NCBI RefSeq assembly: GCF_002005565.1
Contig: NZ_BDJC01000004.1
Location: 62,001 to 126,000, forward strand
Direction of reading: 5' to 3'
DNA from: Streptomyces sp. JHA26
GTDB taxonomy: Bacteria > Actinomycetota > Actinomycetes > Streptomycetales > Streptomycetaceae
Length of the DNA: 64,000 bases
Of this stretch, positions 56,417-64,000 are shown in pieces. Below the pieces are notes generated by a model. That model did no database searches. It was not told the DNA's origin and worked only from the letters and a program-made list of their open reading frames with translations. Numbering within the stretch: position 1 is the stretch's first letter; every line of letters starts with the position of its first letter. The position numbers and the translations under genes are program-made.

Positions 56417-57157
56417 TTGCGGGCCGAGTGTCGTGACGACGTGATCGCCGTGCTCACGAAGCACTTACAGAACCTCGCCGAGCCTGTCCCGCCAGGCAGG
56501 GCGCCGGAGGTCCAGGCGCGTCCGACGCTGCCGCCTCTGACGCCGGCCGACGACCTGGCCGCCACCCCTCCCGGGCAGGCGTTGCGTGATCTGCTCGCCG
56601 AATCCGGCCCGGGGCTGATGGAGCGAGTCGTTTCACGGCTTCTGCGGCGGCCGTCCGAGTGGGACTCCTGGCGAAAGGGACTGGTGGGGGAGCGATGAGT
56701 GGGAGCCGAGCTGAACCGCCTGGGGCGCCACGGCTGGCGCGTCCTGCACTCCGTTCCCCTGGCCGACAAAGTGGATATCGATCACTTGCTGATCGGGCCT
56801 GGTGGAGTGTTCAGCATCAATACGAAGCACCACCACAAGCGGGCCGTATGGGTCGGGGACGACTCCGTGAAAGTCGATCACGGAAAACCGGCGCCCTACG
56901 CACGCAAGAGCCGGGCGGAGGCCAAGCGGGTCGCCCGAGTGCTCGAGCGCTATTGCGACTTCCCCGTACCGGTGGAGCCGGTGCTCGTCTTCGTCGGTGT
57001 CACCGAGCTGAAGGTGGTCGCCACGCAGCTCGACGTCCGGGTGTACCAGGAACGCCAGGTTTCGGCCCTCGGTCCGCTCTCAGGCGTGCTCACGACCGAC
57101 CAGGTGGAGCAGGTGTACGGCGTCGCTCGCCATCGCCGGGCTTGGAGTCGGGCCTGA
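56303..57157 (+). pseudogene. NERD-domain gene interrupted by an in-frame TGA
   Basis: One frame runs from GTG 56303 to 57157 (285 codons) with a single TGA at 56696-56698 (codon 132). The first part is VELRVTRWKRYGHDRLYADLP to SEWDSWRKGLVGER; directly after the stop the frame resumes with VGAELNRLGRHGWRVLHSVPL and the NERD core DIDHLLIGPGGVFSINTKHHH, then PYARKSRAEAKRVARVLERYC. Homologues I remember are continuous through this junction with a charged residue there, so a CGA-to-TGA change fits. The downstream part could restart at GTG 56699 and still make a NERD-only protein (152 residues). Its paralogue at 38439 is intact. Confidence 0.82.
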
Positions 57158-57306
57158 GCCGGTGCGTCTCAGCGAGGCGCAGGCCTTCCCTGCGGGGCCT
57201 GTGGGTGGTCTCCAGGGTGTGACCCCCGTCGGAGCGGGGTGCCCTGTCAGTGCCGTCGCTTACGCTCCGCTCCTGAACATGCAGTTCGAGTGGAGAGGGG
57301 ACGCGG

Positions 57307-57729
57307 ATGGGTGGCGACGCGTGGACTCATACGGGCCCGTATCAGCGTGATCTGGCGGCCGCGTTCCGGAAGGAGCAGGAAGACGAGCTGGCGCGGGACA
57401 ACCACGGCTTCGAGGGGCGGTCCGTCGAGGAACTGTGGGACGACCCGGAGTGGCAGGAGTACATCTTCACCGGCGGCACGAGCTCCGTGCTGGACTTCCC
57501 TTGCATGATCGAGTCCGCGGACACCGATGACGGTCCGTTCATGCGGCCGCTGACCGACGACGAGGTGCGCGCGTGGGCTCCTCACGGCCGGCCCACCTAC
57601 GAGGAGTGGGACGCCGCGCTCGACTCCGAGCAGCTGGACTTCCCGGGCCGCGCCCAGGGGAACTGCACAGTGCTCTACCGCGACGGCAGGCCCGAGCAGA
57701 TCGCCTACTGGGGGGTCACCGCCGACTAG
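57307..57729 (+). CDS. conserved hypothetical protein
   Basis: A 140-residue acidic soluble protein with no domain I can name. It has SVEELWDDPEWQEYIFTGG, a central Cys in DFPCMIESADTDDGPF, RPTYEEWDAALDSEQLDF and a C-terminal QGNCTVLYRDGRPEQIAYWGV. Aromatic and acidic residues suggest a small alpha/beta protein. ATG at 57307 follows GAGAGGGGAC. It is the last gene before the island border; base composition is still host-like. Confidence 0.75.
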   Translation: MGGDAWTHTGPYQRDLAAAFRKEQEDELARDNHGFEGRSVEELWDDPEWQEYIFTGGTSSVLDFPCMIESADTDDGPFMRPLTDDEVRAWAPHGRPTYEEWDAALDSEQLDFPGRAQGNCTVLYRDGRPEQIAYWGVTAD

Positions 57730-57893
57730 GGGAGCCGGTACCGCCTTGCACCGTGGCCCCACACCTGTCCCGGGTCCGGGGGCACATCGTTTTGCGGGCT
57801 GACCTGGGAGAACGCTCCAAGCCCCCGTCCACGCCTTCGTCCACAGACCCCGACGTACGGCCGCTCCGGGCCGCACACGCACGCACATACGCG

Positions 57894-57933
57894 AAGACCC
57901 CGGCCTCAGCGTTTCCGCTGGTGACGGGGTCTT
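57894..57933 (-). terminator. terminator of the original tRNA-Arg gene
   Basis: A 9-bp outer stem (AAGACCCCG / CGGGGTCTT) with an inner CAGCG-TTTC-CGCTG hairpin lies 17 nt beyond the 3' end of the tRNA fragment, in the orientation expected for the tRNA transcript. It followed the intact tRNA before the island inserted. Confidence 0.7.
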
Positions 57934-57949
57934 TGGGCACCTCATACAG

Positions 57950-57993
57950 GGTGCCCCCGGCAGGATTCGAACCTGCGCACACGGCTCCGGAGG
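57950..57993 (-). other. 3' fragment of tRNA-Arg(CCG), probable att site
   Basis: Read on the minus strand, this 44-nt stretch gives the anticodon loop CTCCGGA, the 3' half of the anticodon stem (GCCGT), the T arm GCAGGTTCGAATCCTGC and acceptor strand CGGGGGC with ACC. The 5' half (acceptor, D arm and 5' anticodon stem) is missing: beyond 57993 the sequence no longer pairs. It cannot be a functional tRNA. A 3' tRNA fragment of this length is the classic footprint left by integration of a tyrosine-recombinase element. Confidence 0.85.
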
Positions 57994-58326
57994 GCGCTGC
58001 AGTGGAGGCTCAACGTGCAGGTCAGAGGGCTAGAACCGAAGGCCGAGTGTCGAGCCGTCCACAGATAGTCCAGGGCCTCACACTGTGTGCTGACGCCTCG
58101 CTGCCACGAGATGCTCGCGAGTCTAGAGCGGCCCTCGCACCAGCGGGGCCATTGCGGTGACGTTTCACAGTTATACCTTTAAGGCCCTTCTCCTGTGCAT
58201 TGTCCAGTTTTATTCCGGCTGGCAAACGACGTGCCGCCCGAGAATCTGTCTGTACAACTCCCTACAGACGTGCGATCGGTGCTACTGTCATCCGCAGCAA
58301 CAGGACGCCTACAGAGGGCAATTGAC

Positions 58327-58935
58327 ATGAGACTTGCTGATGTCTGCACCATCAGCACCGGCTACACGCCGCGGACTCGCTTTCAGTCCGTAGAGGTAGG
58401 CGGCGTACCCATTGTGCAACTTGGCGACTTGTCGCCTGATGGCCACATTGATGTCGCGGGTTTGATCAAGGTTCCGCATAATCCTGGGCTTGACCGCTAC
58501 ATGGTTCGTCCCGGAGACGTTCTATTTCGCTCACGCGGCGCACGCAATACGGCCTACGCCCTGAGTGAAGAGTTCAAAGATCCTGTTGTAGCCGTCTCCC
58601 CACTTTACATATTGCGCCCCAACAGGAGCTTGATCCTACCGAATTACCTTGCGTGGATCATAAATCAAGGTCCAGCGCAACGTTACTTCGACAGTACGGC
58701 CCGCGGCACCAATATGCGGATGGTGCCCAAAACCAGTCTGGATCTTCTCGAGATTCGCCTTCCTGCCATAAAGAGCCAAGAGTCAATCGTGGCCCTGGAC
58801 GCGCTGGCGGAGCGTGAGCTCCGCCTGTCGAATCTTGCCACTCAGAAGCGGCGCCAGCTGGTCAGCCACCTACTCGTTAACTGGCTTAACAAAGTAAATG
58901 ACGAAACCTCAGAGCAAGAGGAAGATGATGACTGA
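58327..58935 (+). CDS. hsdS: half-size type I specificity subunit HsdS-like
   Basis: A 202-residue protein with one target-recognition domain: LADVCTISTGYTPRTRF, then VPIVQLGDLSPDG, YMVRPGDVLFRSRG, a loop with ARGTNMRMVPKTSLDLLEIRLPAI and a C-terminal helical spacer (QESIVALDALAERELRLSNLATQKRRQLV). Full HsdS has two such units, so this is a half subunit that could dimerise or be an exchange partner. ATG at 58327 has GAGGG upstream; the frame opens 44 codons earlier without a start context. It overlaps hsdM by 8 nt, so both are co-translated. Confidence 0.85.
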   Translation: MRLADVCTISTGYTPRTRFQSVEVGGVPIVQLGDLSPDGHIDVAGLIKVPHNPGLDRYMVRPGDVLFRSRGARNTAYALSEEFKDPVVAVSPLYILRPNRSLILPNYLAWIINQGPAQRYFDSTARGTNMRMVPKTSLDLLEIRLPAIKSQESIVALDALAERELRLSNLATQKRRQLVSHLLVNWLNKVNDETSEQEEDDD

Positions 58936-60445
58936 CCGACTCACACAACAGCAGGTCAATCAAACGGCATGGGCAGCATGTGACACCTTCCGAGGCGTTG
59001 TAGATGCCGGCCAGTACAAGGACTACATCCTGGTGATGCTGTTCCTCAAGTACATCTCCGATCTATGGGACGATCATCTCAAGACGTACAGGCAGCAGTT
59101 TGGCAACGACGAGATTCGCATCCGACGCCGTTTGGAGCGTGAGCGATTCGTCCTCCCGGAAGGGGCCAGTTTCTACGATCTATACGAGCAGCGGACTGCG
59201 GCCAATATCGGCGAGCTGATCAACATTGCACTGGAGCGAGTCGAAGACGCGAACAGGGCGAAGCTGGACGGTGTTTTTCGCAACATCGATTTCAACTCAG
59301 AAGCAAACCTCGGACGGGCGAAGGACCGCAACCGTCGTCTCAAGAACCTGCTGGAAGATTTCGCCAAGCCTGCCCTTGACCTTCGTCCTTCGCGGGTCAC
59401 TGAGGACATCATTGGTGAATGTTACATCTACCTTATCTCCCGATTCGCTTCGGACGCCGGAAAAAAGGCCGGAGAGTTCTATACGCCCGTAGCAGTCTCA
59501 CGGTTGCTTGCTCGACTTGCGGCCCCCAAGGCCGGCGACACAATTTGCGACCCCGCCTGCGGCTCTGGTTCGTTGCTGATTCGAGCGGCGGAGGAGGTCG
59601 GCTCTGACAACTTCGCTCTCTACGGGCAAGAGGTGAATGGAGCGACCTGGGCTCTAGCGCGTATGAACATGTTCCTGCACTCCAAAGACGCTGCCAGGGT
59701 TGAATGGTGCGATACCCTCAATAGCCCGTCGCTGGTCGAGGGTGACCACCTCATGAAGTTCGACGTAGTCGTAGCTAATCCACCATTCTCGCTCGACAAG
59801 TGGGGGGCAGAGAATGCGACAGACGACCAGTACGGACGGTACTGGCGTGGTGTCCCACCCAAGTCGAAGGCCGACTATGCCTTCATCACTCATATGGTGG
59901 AAACAGCTAAGCGGCAGAGTGGTCGCGTCGCGGTTATCGTGCCGCATGGCGTTCTCTTCCGTGGCGGAGCGGAAGGCGAGATCCGGAAAAAGCTTATCAA
60001 GCAAAATCTTCTTGATGCTGTTATCGGTCTCCCGGCCAATCTCTTCACAACAACCGGCATCCCAGTCGCCATCCTAATCTTCGACCGTTCCAGGGAGAAA
60101 GGGGGAGTCAATGAGGCGCGTACTGATGTGCTTTTCATCGACGCGAGCAAGGATTTTGTGACCGGTAAGACTCAAAACGTCATGCAAGAGGAGCACATCG
60201 CAAAAATTCTGGAGACATTCAGGGGTCGCACGGAGGTTGACAAGTACTCTCACCGGGCGAACCCGGAAGAGATCGCTGAGAATGAGTTCAACCTTAATAT
60301 CCCTCGCTACATCGATGCTTTCGAGGTAGAAGAGGAGGTAGACATCACTGTCCTCCAAAGCGAGATTGAAAACCTCGAGGACGAACTAGCTGATGTCAGG
60401 AAGCGCATGACGGGGTACTTGAGGGAGCTTGGTATCGATGTATGA
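58928..60445 (+). CDS. hsdM: type I restriction-modification DNA methyltransferase HsdM
   Basis: A 505-residue N6-adenine methyltransferase. N-terminal helical HsdM domain (DYILVMLFLKYISDLWDDHL), SAM motif DPACGSGSLLIRAA, catalytic NPPFSLDKWG, and FFTTTGIPVAILIF-like C-terminal elements. It modifies the target adenine with HsdS. I chose ATG at 58928 (AGAGGA 5 nt upstream); ATG 58925 and 58898 are also in frame. Overlaps the preceding S gene by 8 nt and the following hsdS by 8 nt. Confidence 0.95.
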   Translation: MTDRLTQQQVNQTAWAACDTFRGVVDAGQYKDYILVMLFLKYISDLWDDHLKTYRQQFGNDEIRIRRRLERERFVLPEGASFYDLYEQRTAANIGELINIALERVEDANRAKLDGVFRNIDFNSEANLGRAKDRNRRLKNLLEDFAKPALDLRPSRVTEDIIGECYIYLISRFASDAGKKAGEFYTPVAVSRLLARLAAPKAGDTICDPACGSGSLLIRAAEEVGSDNFALYGQEVNGATWALARMNMFLHSKDAARVEWCDTLNSPSLVEGDHLMKFDVVVANPPFSLDKWGAENATDDQYGRYWRGVPPKSKADYAFITHMVETAKRQSGRVAVIVPHGVLFRGGAEGEIRKKLIKQNLLDAVIGLPANLFTTTGIPVAILIFDRSREKGGVNEARTDVLFIDASKDFVTGKTQNVMQEEHIAKILETFRGRTEVDKYSHRANPEEIAENEFNLNIPRYIDAFEVEEEVDITVLQSEIENLEDELADVRKRMTGYLRELGIDV

Positions 60446-61646
60446 GGACTGGAAGCCCAAGTGCCTTTCCGATCTCATGGAACTGCGCAATGGAGTGAAC
60501 TTCAGGCGAGCCGCCAGTGGACAGGCGGTTAAGGTCGTTGGTGTTGCCCATTTCCGAGACAGAGAGGTACTGTCGGACTTCGCTGATGTGGATTCCGTAA
60601 TCCTCAACGGGGGTATCGCCGAGGACGACCTACTATCTAACAACGATCTTCTCTTCGTTCGCTCCAATGGTAACAAGGCACTGATCGGGAGATGCCTGCT
60701 AATCAAAGACGTCACCGAACCTGTCGCATTCTCGGGTTTCACGATTCGAGCACGGATCACGTCAGATGAGGTAGACCCGGACTTCCTTTCCAGGGTTGTC
60801 CGGTCCCCGTTGTTCAAGCAGCACTTGCACCGTAACGGCGGTGGTTCCAGCATTAGCAATCTCAGTCAGAAGACGCTCGCCGAGTTTAGCTTCCTACTGC
60901 CTTCCTTGCCGGAACAACTCCGGATCGTGGAAATTTTGCGGGCTTGGGATGTGGCGCTAGAGAGGCTACGGGCCCTTCGCCAGGCAAATCACAAGCGCAG
61001 CATCTGGTTCCGCAATGAACTATTTAGCGGAAAGCGACGCCTTCCTGGCTTCACGAAGGAGTGGCGTGAAGTCCGCCTCAGCGAGGTTCTCACAGAGCAC
61101 GGTCTCCGGAGCGCAGGGACCGAGGAAGTTTTCTCGGTGTCAGTGCACAAGGGTTTGGTGAATCAGGTCGAACATCTTGGGCGCTCTTATGCGGCCAGTG
61201 AGACCTCTCACTACAACCGGGTTCTTCCTGGCGATGTGGTTTACACGAAGAGTCCGACGGGTGACTTCCCCTTGGGAATCATCAAACAAAGCAAGGTTGA
61301 CCGAGAGGTCATCGTCTCCCCGCTATATGGAGTTTTCACCCCCCTCACCTACGACCTTGGTGTAATCCTCGATGCATACTTCGAGTCACCAGTGACCGTT
61401 TGGAACTATCTGCACACACTAGTGCAGAAAGGTGCAAAAAACACGATCTCCATTACCAATACGCGTTTCCTGGAAGGGAAGCTTCGACTGCCGCTCGACC
61501 CTAAAGAGCAGAAGGCAATTGCGGAAGTAGTCGAAACCAGTCGGCGCGAGCTTGCGGCTATCGAGAGTCAGATCCGCGCAGTCAGCCAGCAGAAGCAATC
61601 ACTCCTGCAGAAGCTGCTCACCGGCAGCGTGCGGGTCGGCATCTAA
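60438..61646 (+). CDS. hsdS: type I specificity subunit HsdS (two target-recognition domains)
   Basis: A 402-residue specificity subunit of normal length with two target-recognition domains separated by conserved helices: the first ends LPSLPEQLRIVEILRAWDVALERLRAL, the second ends LDPKEQKAIAEVVETSRRELAAI. The ATG at 60438 overlaps hsdM by 8 nt; TTG 60429 is an alternative. It determines the bipartite recognition sequence. Only about 50 nt separate it from hsdR. Confidence 0.93.
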   Translation: MYEDWKPKCLSDLMELRNGVNFRRAASGQAVKVVGVAHFRDREVLSDFADVDSVILNGGIAEDDLLSNNDLLFVRSNGNKALIGRCLLIKDVTEPVAFSGFTIRARITSDEVDPDFLSRVVRSPLFKQHLHRNGGGSSISNLSQKTLAEFSFLLPSLPEQLRIVEILRAWDVALERLRALRQANHKRSIWFRNELFSGKRRLPGFTKEWREVRLSEVLTEHGLRSAGTEEVFSVSVHKGLVNQVEHLGRSYAASETSHYNRVLPGDVVYTKSPTGDFPLGIIKQSKVDREVIVSPLYGVFTPLTYDLGVILDAYFESPVTVWNYLHTLVQKGAKNTISITNTRFLEGKLRLPLDPKEQKAIAEVVETSRRELAAIESQIRAVSQQKQSLLQKLLTGSVRVGI

Positions 61647-61696
61647 GTCTTCAGGTCCTTTACCTGGGAAGTACGAGTAGTTTCTGAGGTGGTCTC

Positions 61697-64000
61697 ATGA
61701 TCTTCAACGCGGCTGAGAAGTATCAATCCCAGATCCCTGCGCTTCAGATGTTGGTCAGCCTCGGCTTCACGCCGCTGTCCCAGAAGTCGGCATTAGAGAT
61801 GCGCGGTGGCCGACTGAGTAACGTCATCCTAGACCGAGTACTCATCGACCAAGTGCTGAAGATTAACCGTTTCCACTACCGGGGACACGAGCACTCTTTC
61901 AGTCATGAGGACGCTAACGAGGCCCTTCGGCGTCTGAAGCCGACTCCCGATCGAATCAAAGGGCTCCGGAGCACGAATCAGGAAATCTACGATACGCTCG
62001 TTCTTGGAACTACGATCACAAAGACTGTCGGCGGTGGTTCTAAGAGTTTTACCCTGCGTTTCATTGACTGGGATCGGCCGGAACGAAATACGTTCCACGT
62101 GACTGCGGAGATGCCGGTAGAGCGACACGGAAGTAAGATTCGCAAACGCTGCGACATTGTCGCTTACGTCAACGGAATTCCTTTTGTCGTCATTGAGACC
62201 AAGCGGCCAACTGAGAGCCTCGTGAAGGCGAATAGCCAGCTCATCGGCTACCAGCATGAAAACAAAATTCCTCAACTCTTTTACTTTACCCAACTGCTGC
62301 TGACGATGAATCGGAAGGAGGCGCGCTACGCCACAGTAGGGACGCCGCAAAAATTCTGGCAGTCTTGGCGGGATGAAGAAGACACTGATCAGGCCATCGC
62401 CCCTTACGCTAATCGGCTCATGACCAATGCTGAGAAGGAGGCGGTATTCTCAGGCGATCTCGCAGATGCACGCCTTCACTTCGATGTAGTCGGTGGAGCA
62501 ATGCATCGAACTGTAACTCCGCAGGACCGTGCCCTCTACGCCCTGTGCCGGCCTGAGCGGCTCCTGGATTTGGTGCGTCGGTTTACGGTCTTTGACGGAG
62601 GAGTGCGTAAGGTCGCACGCCATCAGCAGTTCTTTGCTATCCGAAGCGCCATCAATAGAGTCAAGCAGTTCGACTTCGATGGTAGTAGAAAGGGGGGAGT
62701 CGTCTGGCATACGCAAGGTTCAGGGAAGTCCCTAACCATGGTGATGTTCGGGCGCGCGCTTGCCCTCGACAGGAACATCGCTAACCCTCGGATAATCATC
62801 GTCACCGACCGCGATGATCTGGATAAGCAGATTAAGGGAACGTTCAAATCGTGTGAGTTGGAACCAGTGCGAGCTAGAAGTGGCGCACACCTTGTCGAGC
62901 TGATCCGGAACAAGACTGCGCTCGTCACCACCATCATCAACAAGTTTGACACGGCTGCGAGAAGCAGTCGATTTGTAGATGAAGATGCGAACGTTTTCGT
63001 TCTGGTAGACGAAAGTCATCGCACCCAGGCTGGACGTCGCGGTGGTCACGGAAACCTTGCTCTGAAGATGCGACGCTGTCTCCCACGGGCTTGTTATCTA
63101 GGCTTCACTGGAACGCCGCTTCTCAAGAAGGAGAAGAACACCTTCCTTGCCTTCGGAGGCTTGATTCATCGATACACGATCGACGAGGCAGTCAACGACG
63201 GCGCTGTTGTGCCACTGCTGTACGAAGGAAGAATTGTCGAACAGCAAATCGCCGGCCATGTGATTGATCGTTGGTTCGACAAGATAAGTGAGGGCTTGAC
63301 CGACAAGCAGAAGGCTGACCTCAAGCGTAAGTATTCGCGTATGGATGCGCTCTCCAAGACGGAACAATCTATCCACGCGAAGGCCTTCGACGTCTCGGAA
63401 CACTATCGTCAGCATTGGCAGGGCACTGGGTTCAAAGCGCAGCTTGTGGCCCCGTCGAAGGCAGCGGCGGTGCGCTTCAAGAATGCGCTCGACGAGATTG
63501 GGCATGTCACAAGCGAAGTCGTCATTTCTCCACCGGACGATAATGAGGGGCATGAAGACATCGACAATGAGTCGAAGGATCTTGTCCGTGGGTTCTGGAA
63601 TAGAATGATGGCTCGCTTCAAAGATGAAGAGGAGTACAATCGACAAGTTATCGATGCTTTCAAAGGGTCTGGAGACCCCGAGATCCTCATCGTGGTATCA
63701 AAGTTGCTGACGGGCTTTGATGCTCCGCGAAACACCGTCCTCTATATTTGCAGGACGTTGCGTGAGCATAACCTTCTGCAAGCCGTAGCGCGTGTAAACC
63801 GCCTGTACCAGGATGATGCATCCGAGAAGCAGTTCGGGTTCATCATCGACTATGAGGGGTTGCTGGGTGAGTTGGATCAGGCGCTAACGAGCTACAGTGC
63901 CCTGGAGGGGTATGAGGCAGCTGATCTTATTGGAACCGTTCGGGATGTTCGTGATGTCATCCGTAGGCTGTCCCAGCTCCACAACCAACTTTGGGATCTA
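61697..64000 (+). CDS. hsdR: type I restriction endonuclease subunit HsdR, partial
   Basis: At least 768 codons, open to the window edge. N-terminal nuclease domain with the D-ExK motif (CDIVAYVNGIPFVVIETKRP), helicase motor with Walker A HTQGSGKSLTMV, IIIVTDRDDLD, a DESH box (LVDESHRTQ), FTGTPLL and the motif-VI-like QAVARVNRLYQ. It translocates DNA and cuts unmodified sites with the M and S subunits. ATG at 61697 has GAGGTGG upstream. The gene carries the low-GC codon use of the island. The C-terminus and anything after it are outside the window. Confidence 0.95.
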   Translation, partial: MIFNAAEKYQSQIPALQMLVSLGFTPLSQKSALEMRGGRLSNVILDRVLIDQVLKINRFHYRGHEHSFSHEDANEALRRLKPTPDRIKGLRSTNQEIYDTLVLGTTITKTVGGGSKSFTLRFIDWDRPERNTFHVTAEMPVERHGSKIRKRCDIVAYVNGIPFVVIETKRPTESLVKANSQLIGYQHENKIPQLFYFTQLLLTMNRKEARYATVGTPQKFWQSWRDEEDTDQAIAPYANRLMTNAEKEAVFSGDLADARLHFDVVGGAMHRTVTPQDRALYALCRPERLLDLVRRFTVFDGGVRKVARHQQFFAIRSAINRVKQFDFDGSRKGGVVWHTQGSGKSLTMVMFGRALALDRNIANPRIIIVTDRDDLDKQIKGTFKSCELEPVRARSGAHLVELIRNKTALVTTIINKFDTAARSSRFVDEDANVFVLVDESHRTQAGRRGGHGNLALKMRRCLPRACYLGFTGTPLLKKEKNTFLAFGGLIHRYTIDEAVNDGAVVPLLYEGRIVEQQIAGHVIDRWFDKISEGLTDKQKADLKRKYSRMDALSKTEQSIHAKAFDVSEHYRQHWQGTGFKAQLVAPSKAAAVRFKNALDEIGHVTSEVVISPPDDNEGHEDIDNESKDLVRGFWNRMMARFKDEEEYNRQVIDAFKGSGDPEILIVVSKLLTGFDAPRNTVLYICRTLREHNLLQAVARVNRLYQDDASEKQFGFIIDYEGLLGELDQALTSYSALEGYEAADLIGTVRDVRDVIRRLSQLHNQLWDL

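Larger units (their letters stand above)
57950..64000. mobile_element. integrated element at tRNA-Arg, left end, incomplete
   Basis: From the tRNA fragment rightwards the DNA is clearly less GC-rich and the genes use many A/T-ending codons, unlike every gene to the left. The only cargo in view is a type I restriction-modification locus. The integrase and the other att end, expected with an intact tRNA-Arg, are not in the window. The element is larger than 6 kb. Confidence 0.72.

Noticed and set aside
57950-57993. A functional tRNA gene
   Set aside because: The 5' acceptor strand, D arm and 5' anticodon stem are absent, so the cloverleaf cannot form.

Overview
The window is high-GC actinobacterial DNA, almost certainly from a Streptomyces of the S. 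coelicolor/S. lividans type. The evidence is strong GC bias at third codon positions, frequent GTG starts, a complete whiE spore-pigment type II polyketide cluster, a conservon (CvnABCD), an HspR-type HAIR operator in front of lon, and a Kgd-type 2-oxoglutarate dehydrogenase. From memory, not from a search, the gene order up to about 49 kb follows the S. coelicolor core chromosome.

Layout. 0-20 kb is core metabolism and regulation: a methyltransferase, a polar amino-acid ABC transporter (binding lipoprotein, permease, ATPase), malic enzyme, a quinone-oxidoreductase-like enzyme, a small HTH/Clp_N pair, a PadR/DUF4097 pair, kgd (with a 1-nt frameshift as given), an OmpR/kinase two-component pair, a spermidine-synthase-like protein and lon. 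20-32 kb holds a GH25 lysozyme, a MarR regulator, a PP2C-like protein, the conservon with a styrene-monooxygenase-like flavoenzyme, an NlpC/P60 hydrolase, and a TetR/AurF-like diiron oxygenase pair. 32-41.6 kb holds a penicillin-binding protein/SEDS pair, a secreted SH3 protein, an orphan histidine kinase with a lipoprotein, and assorted DUF proteins. 41.8-49.3 kb is whiE: ORFVII-VI-V-IV-III-II-I on the minus strand and the divergent hydroxylase ORFVIII on the plus strand, together predicted to make and tailor the aromatic spore pigment.

49.9-57.7 kb is patchier accessory DNA. It has a two-gene module of a DUF4132 protein and a small beta-grasp (MoaD/ThiS/ubiquitin-like) protein ending in Gly-Gly, then DUF2332 and DUF1877 genes, a diverged direct duplication about 3.2 kb apart, a NERD-domain gene interrupted by an in-frame TGA, and a truncated second copy of its 5' end.

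At 57950-57993 there is a 44-nt 3' fragment of a tRNA-Arg(CCG) gene without its 5' half. To its right base composition and codon use change sharply, and a type I restriction-modification locus (half-size hsdS, hsdM, full hsdS, hsdR) runs off the end of the window. I read this as one att end of an integrated element whose other end, with the reconstituted tRNA, lies beyond 64000. The most interesting points are the DUF4132/Gly-Gly module, the tRNA att junction with its R-M cargo, the kgd frameshift and the interrupted NERD gene. No CRISPR array, rRNA, intact tRNA or recognisable transposase was seen.
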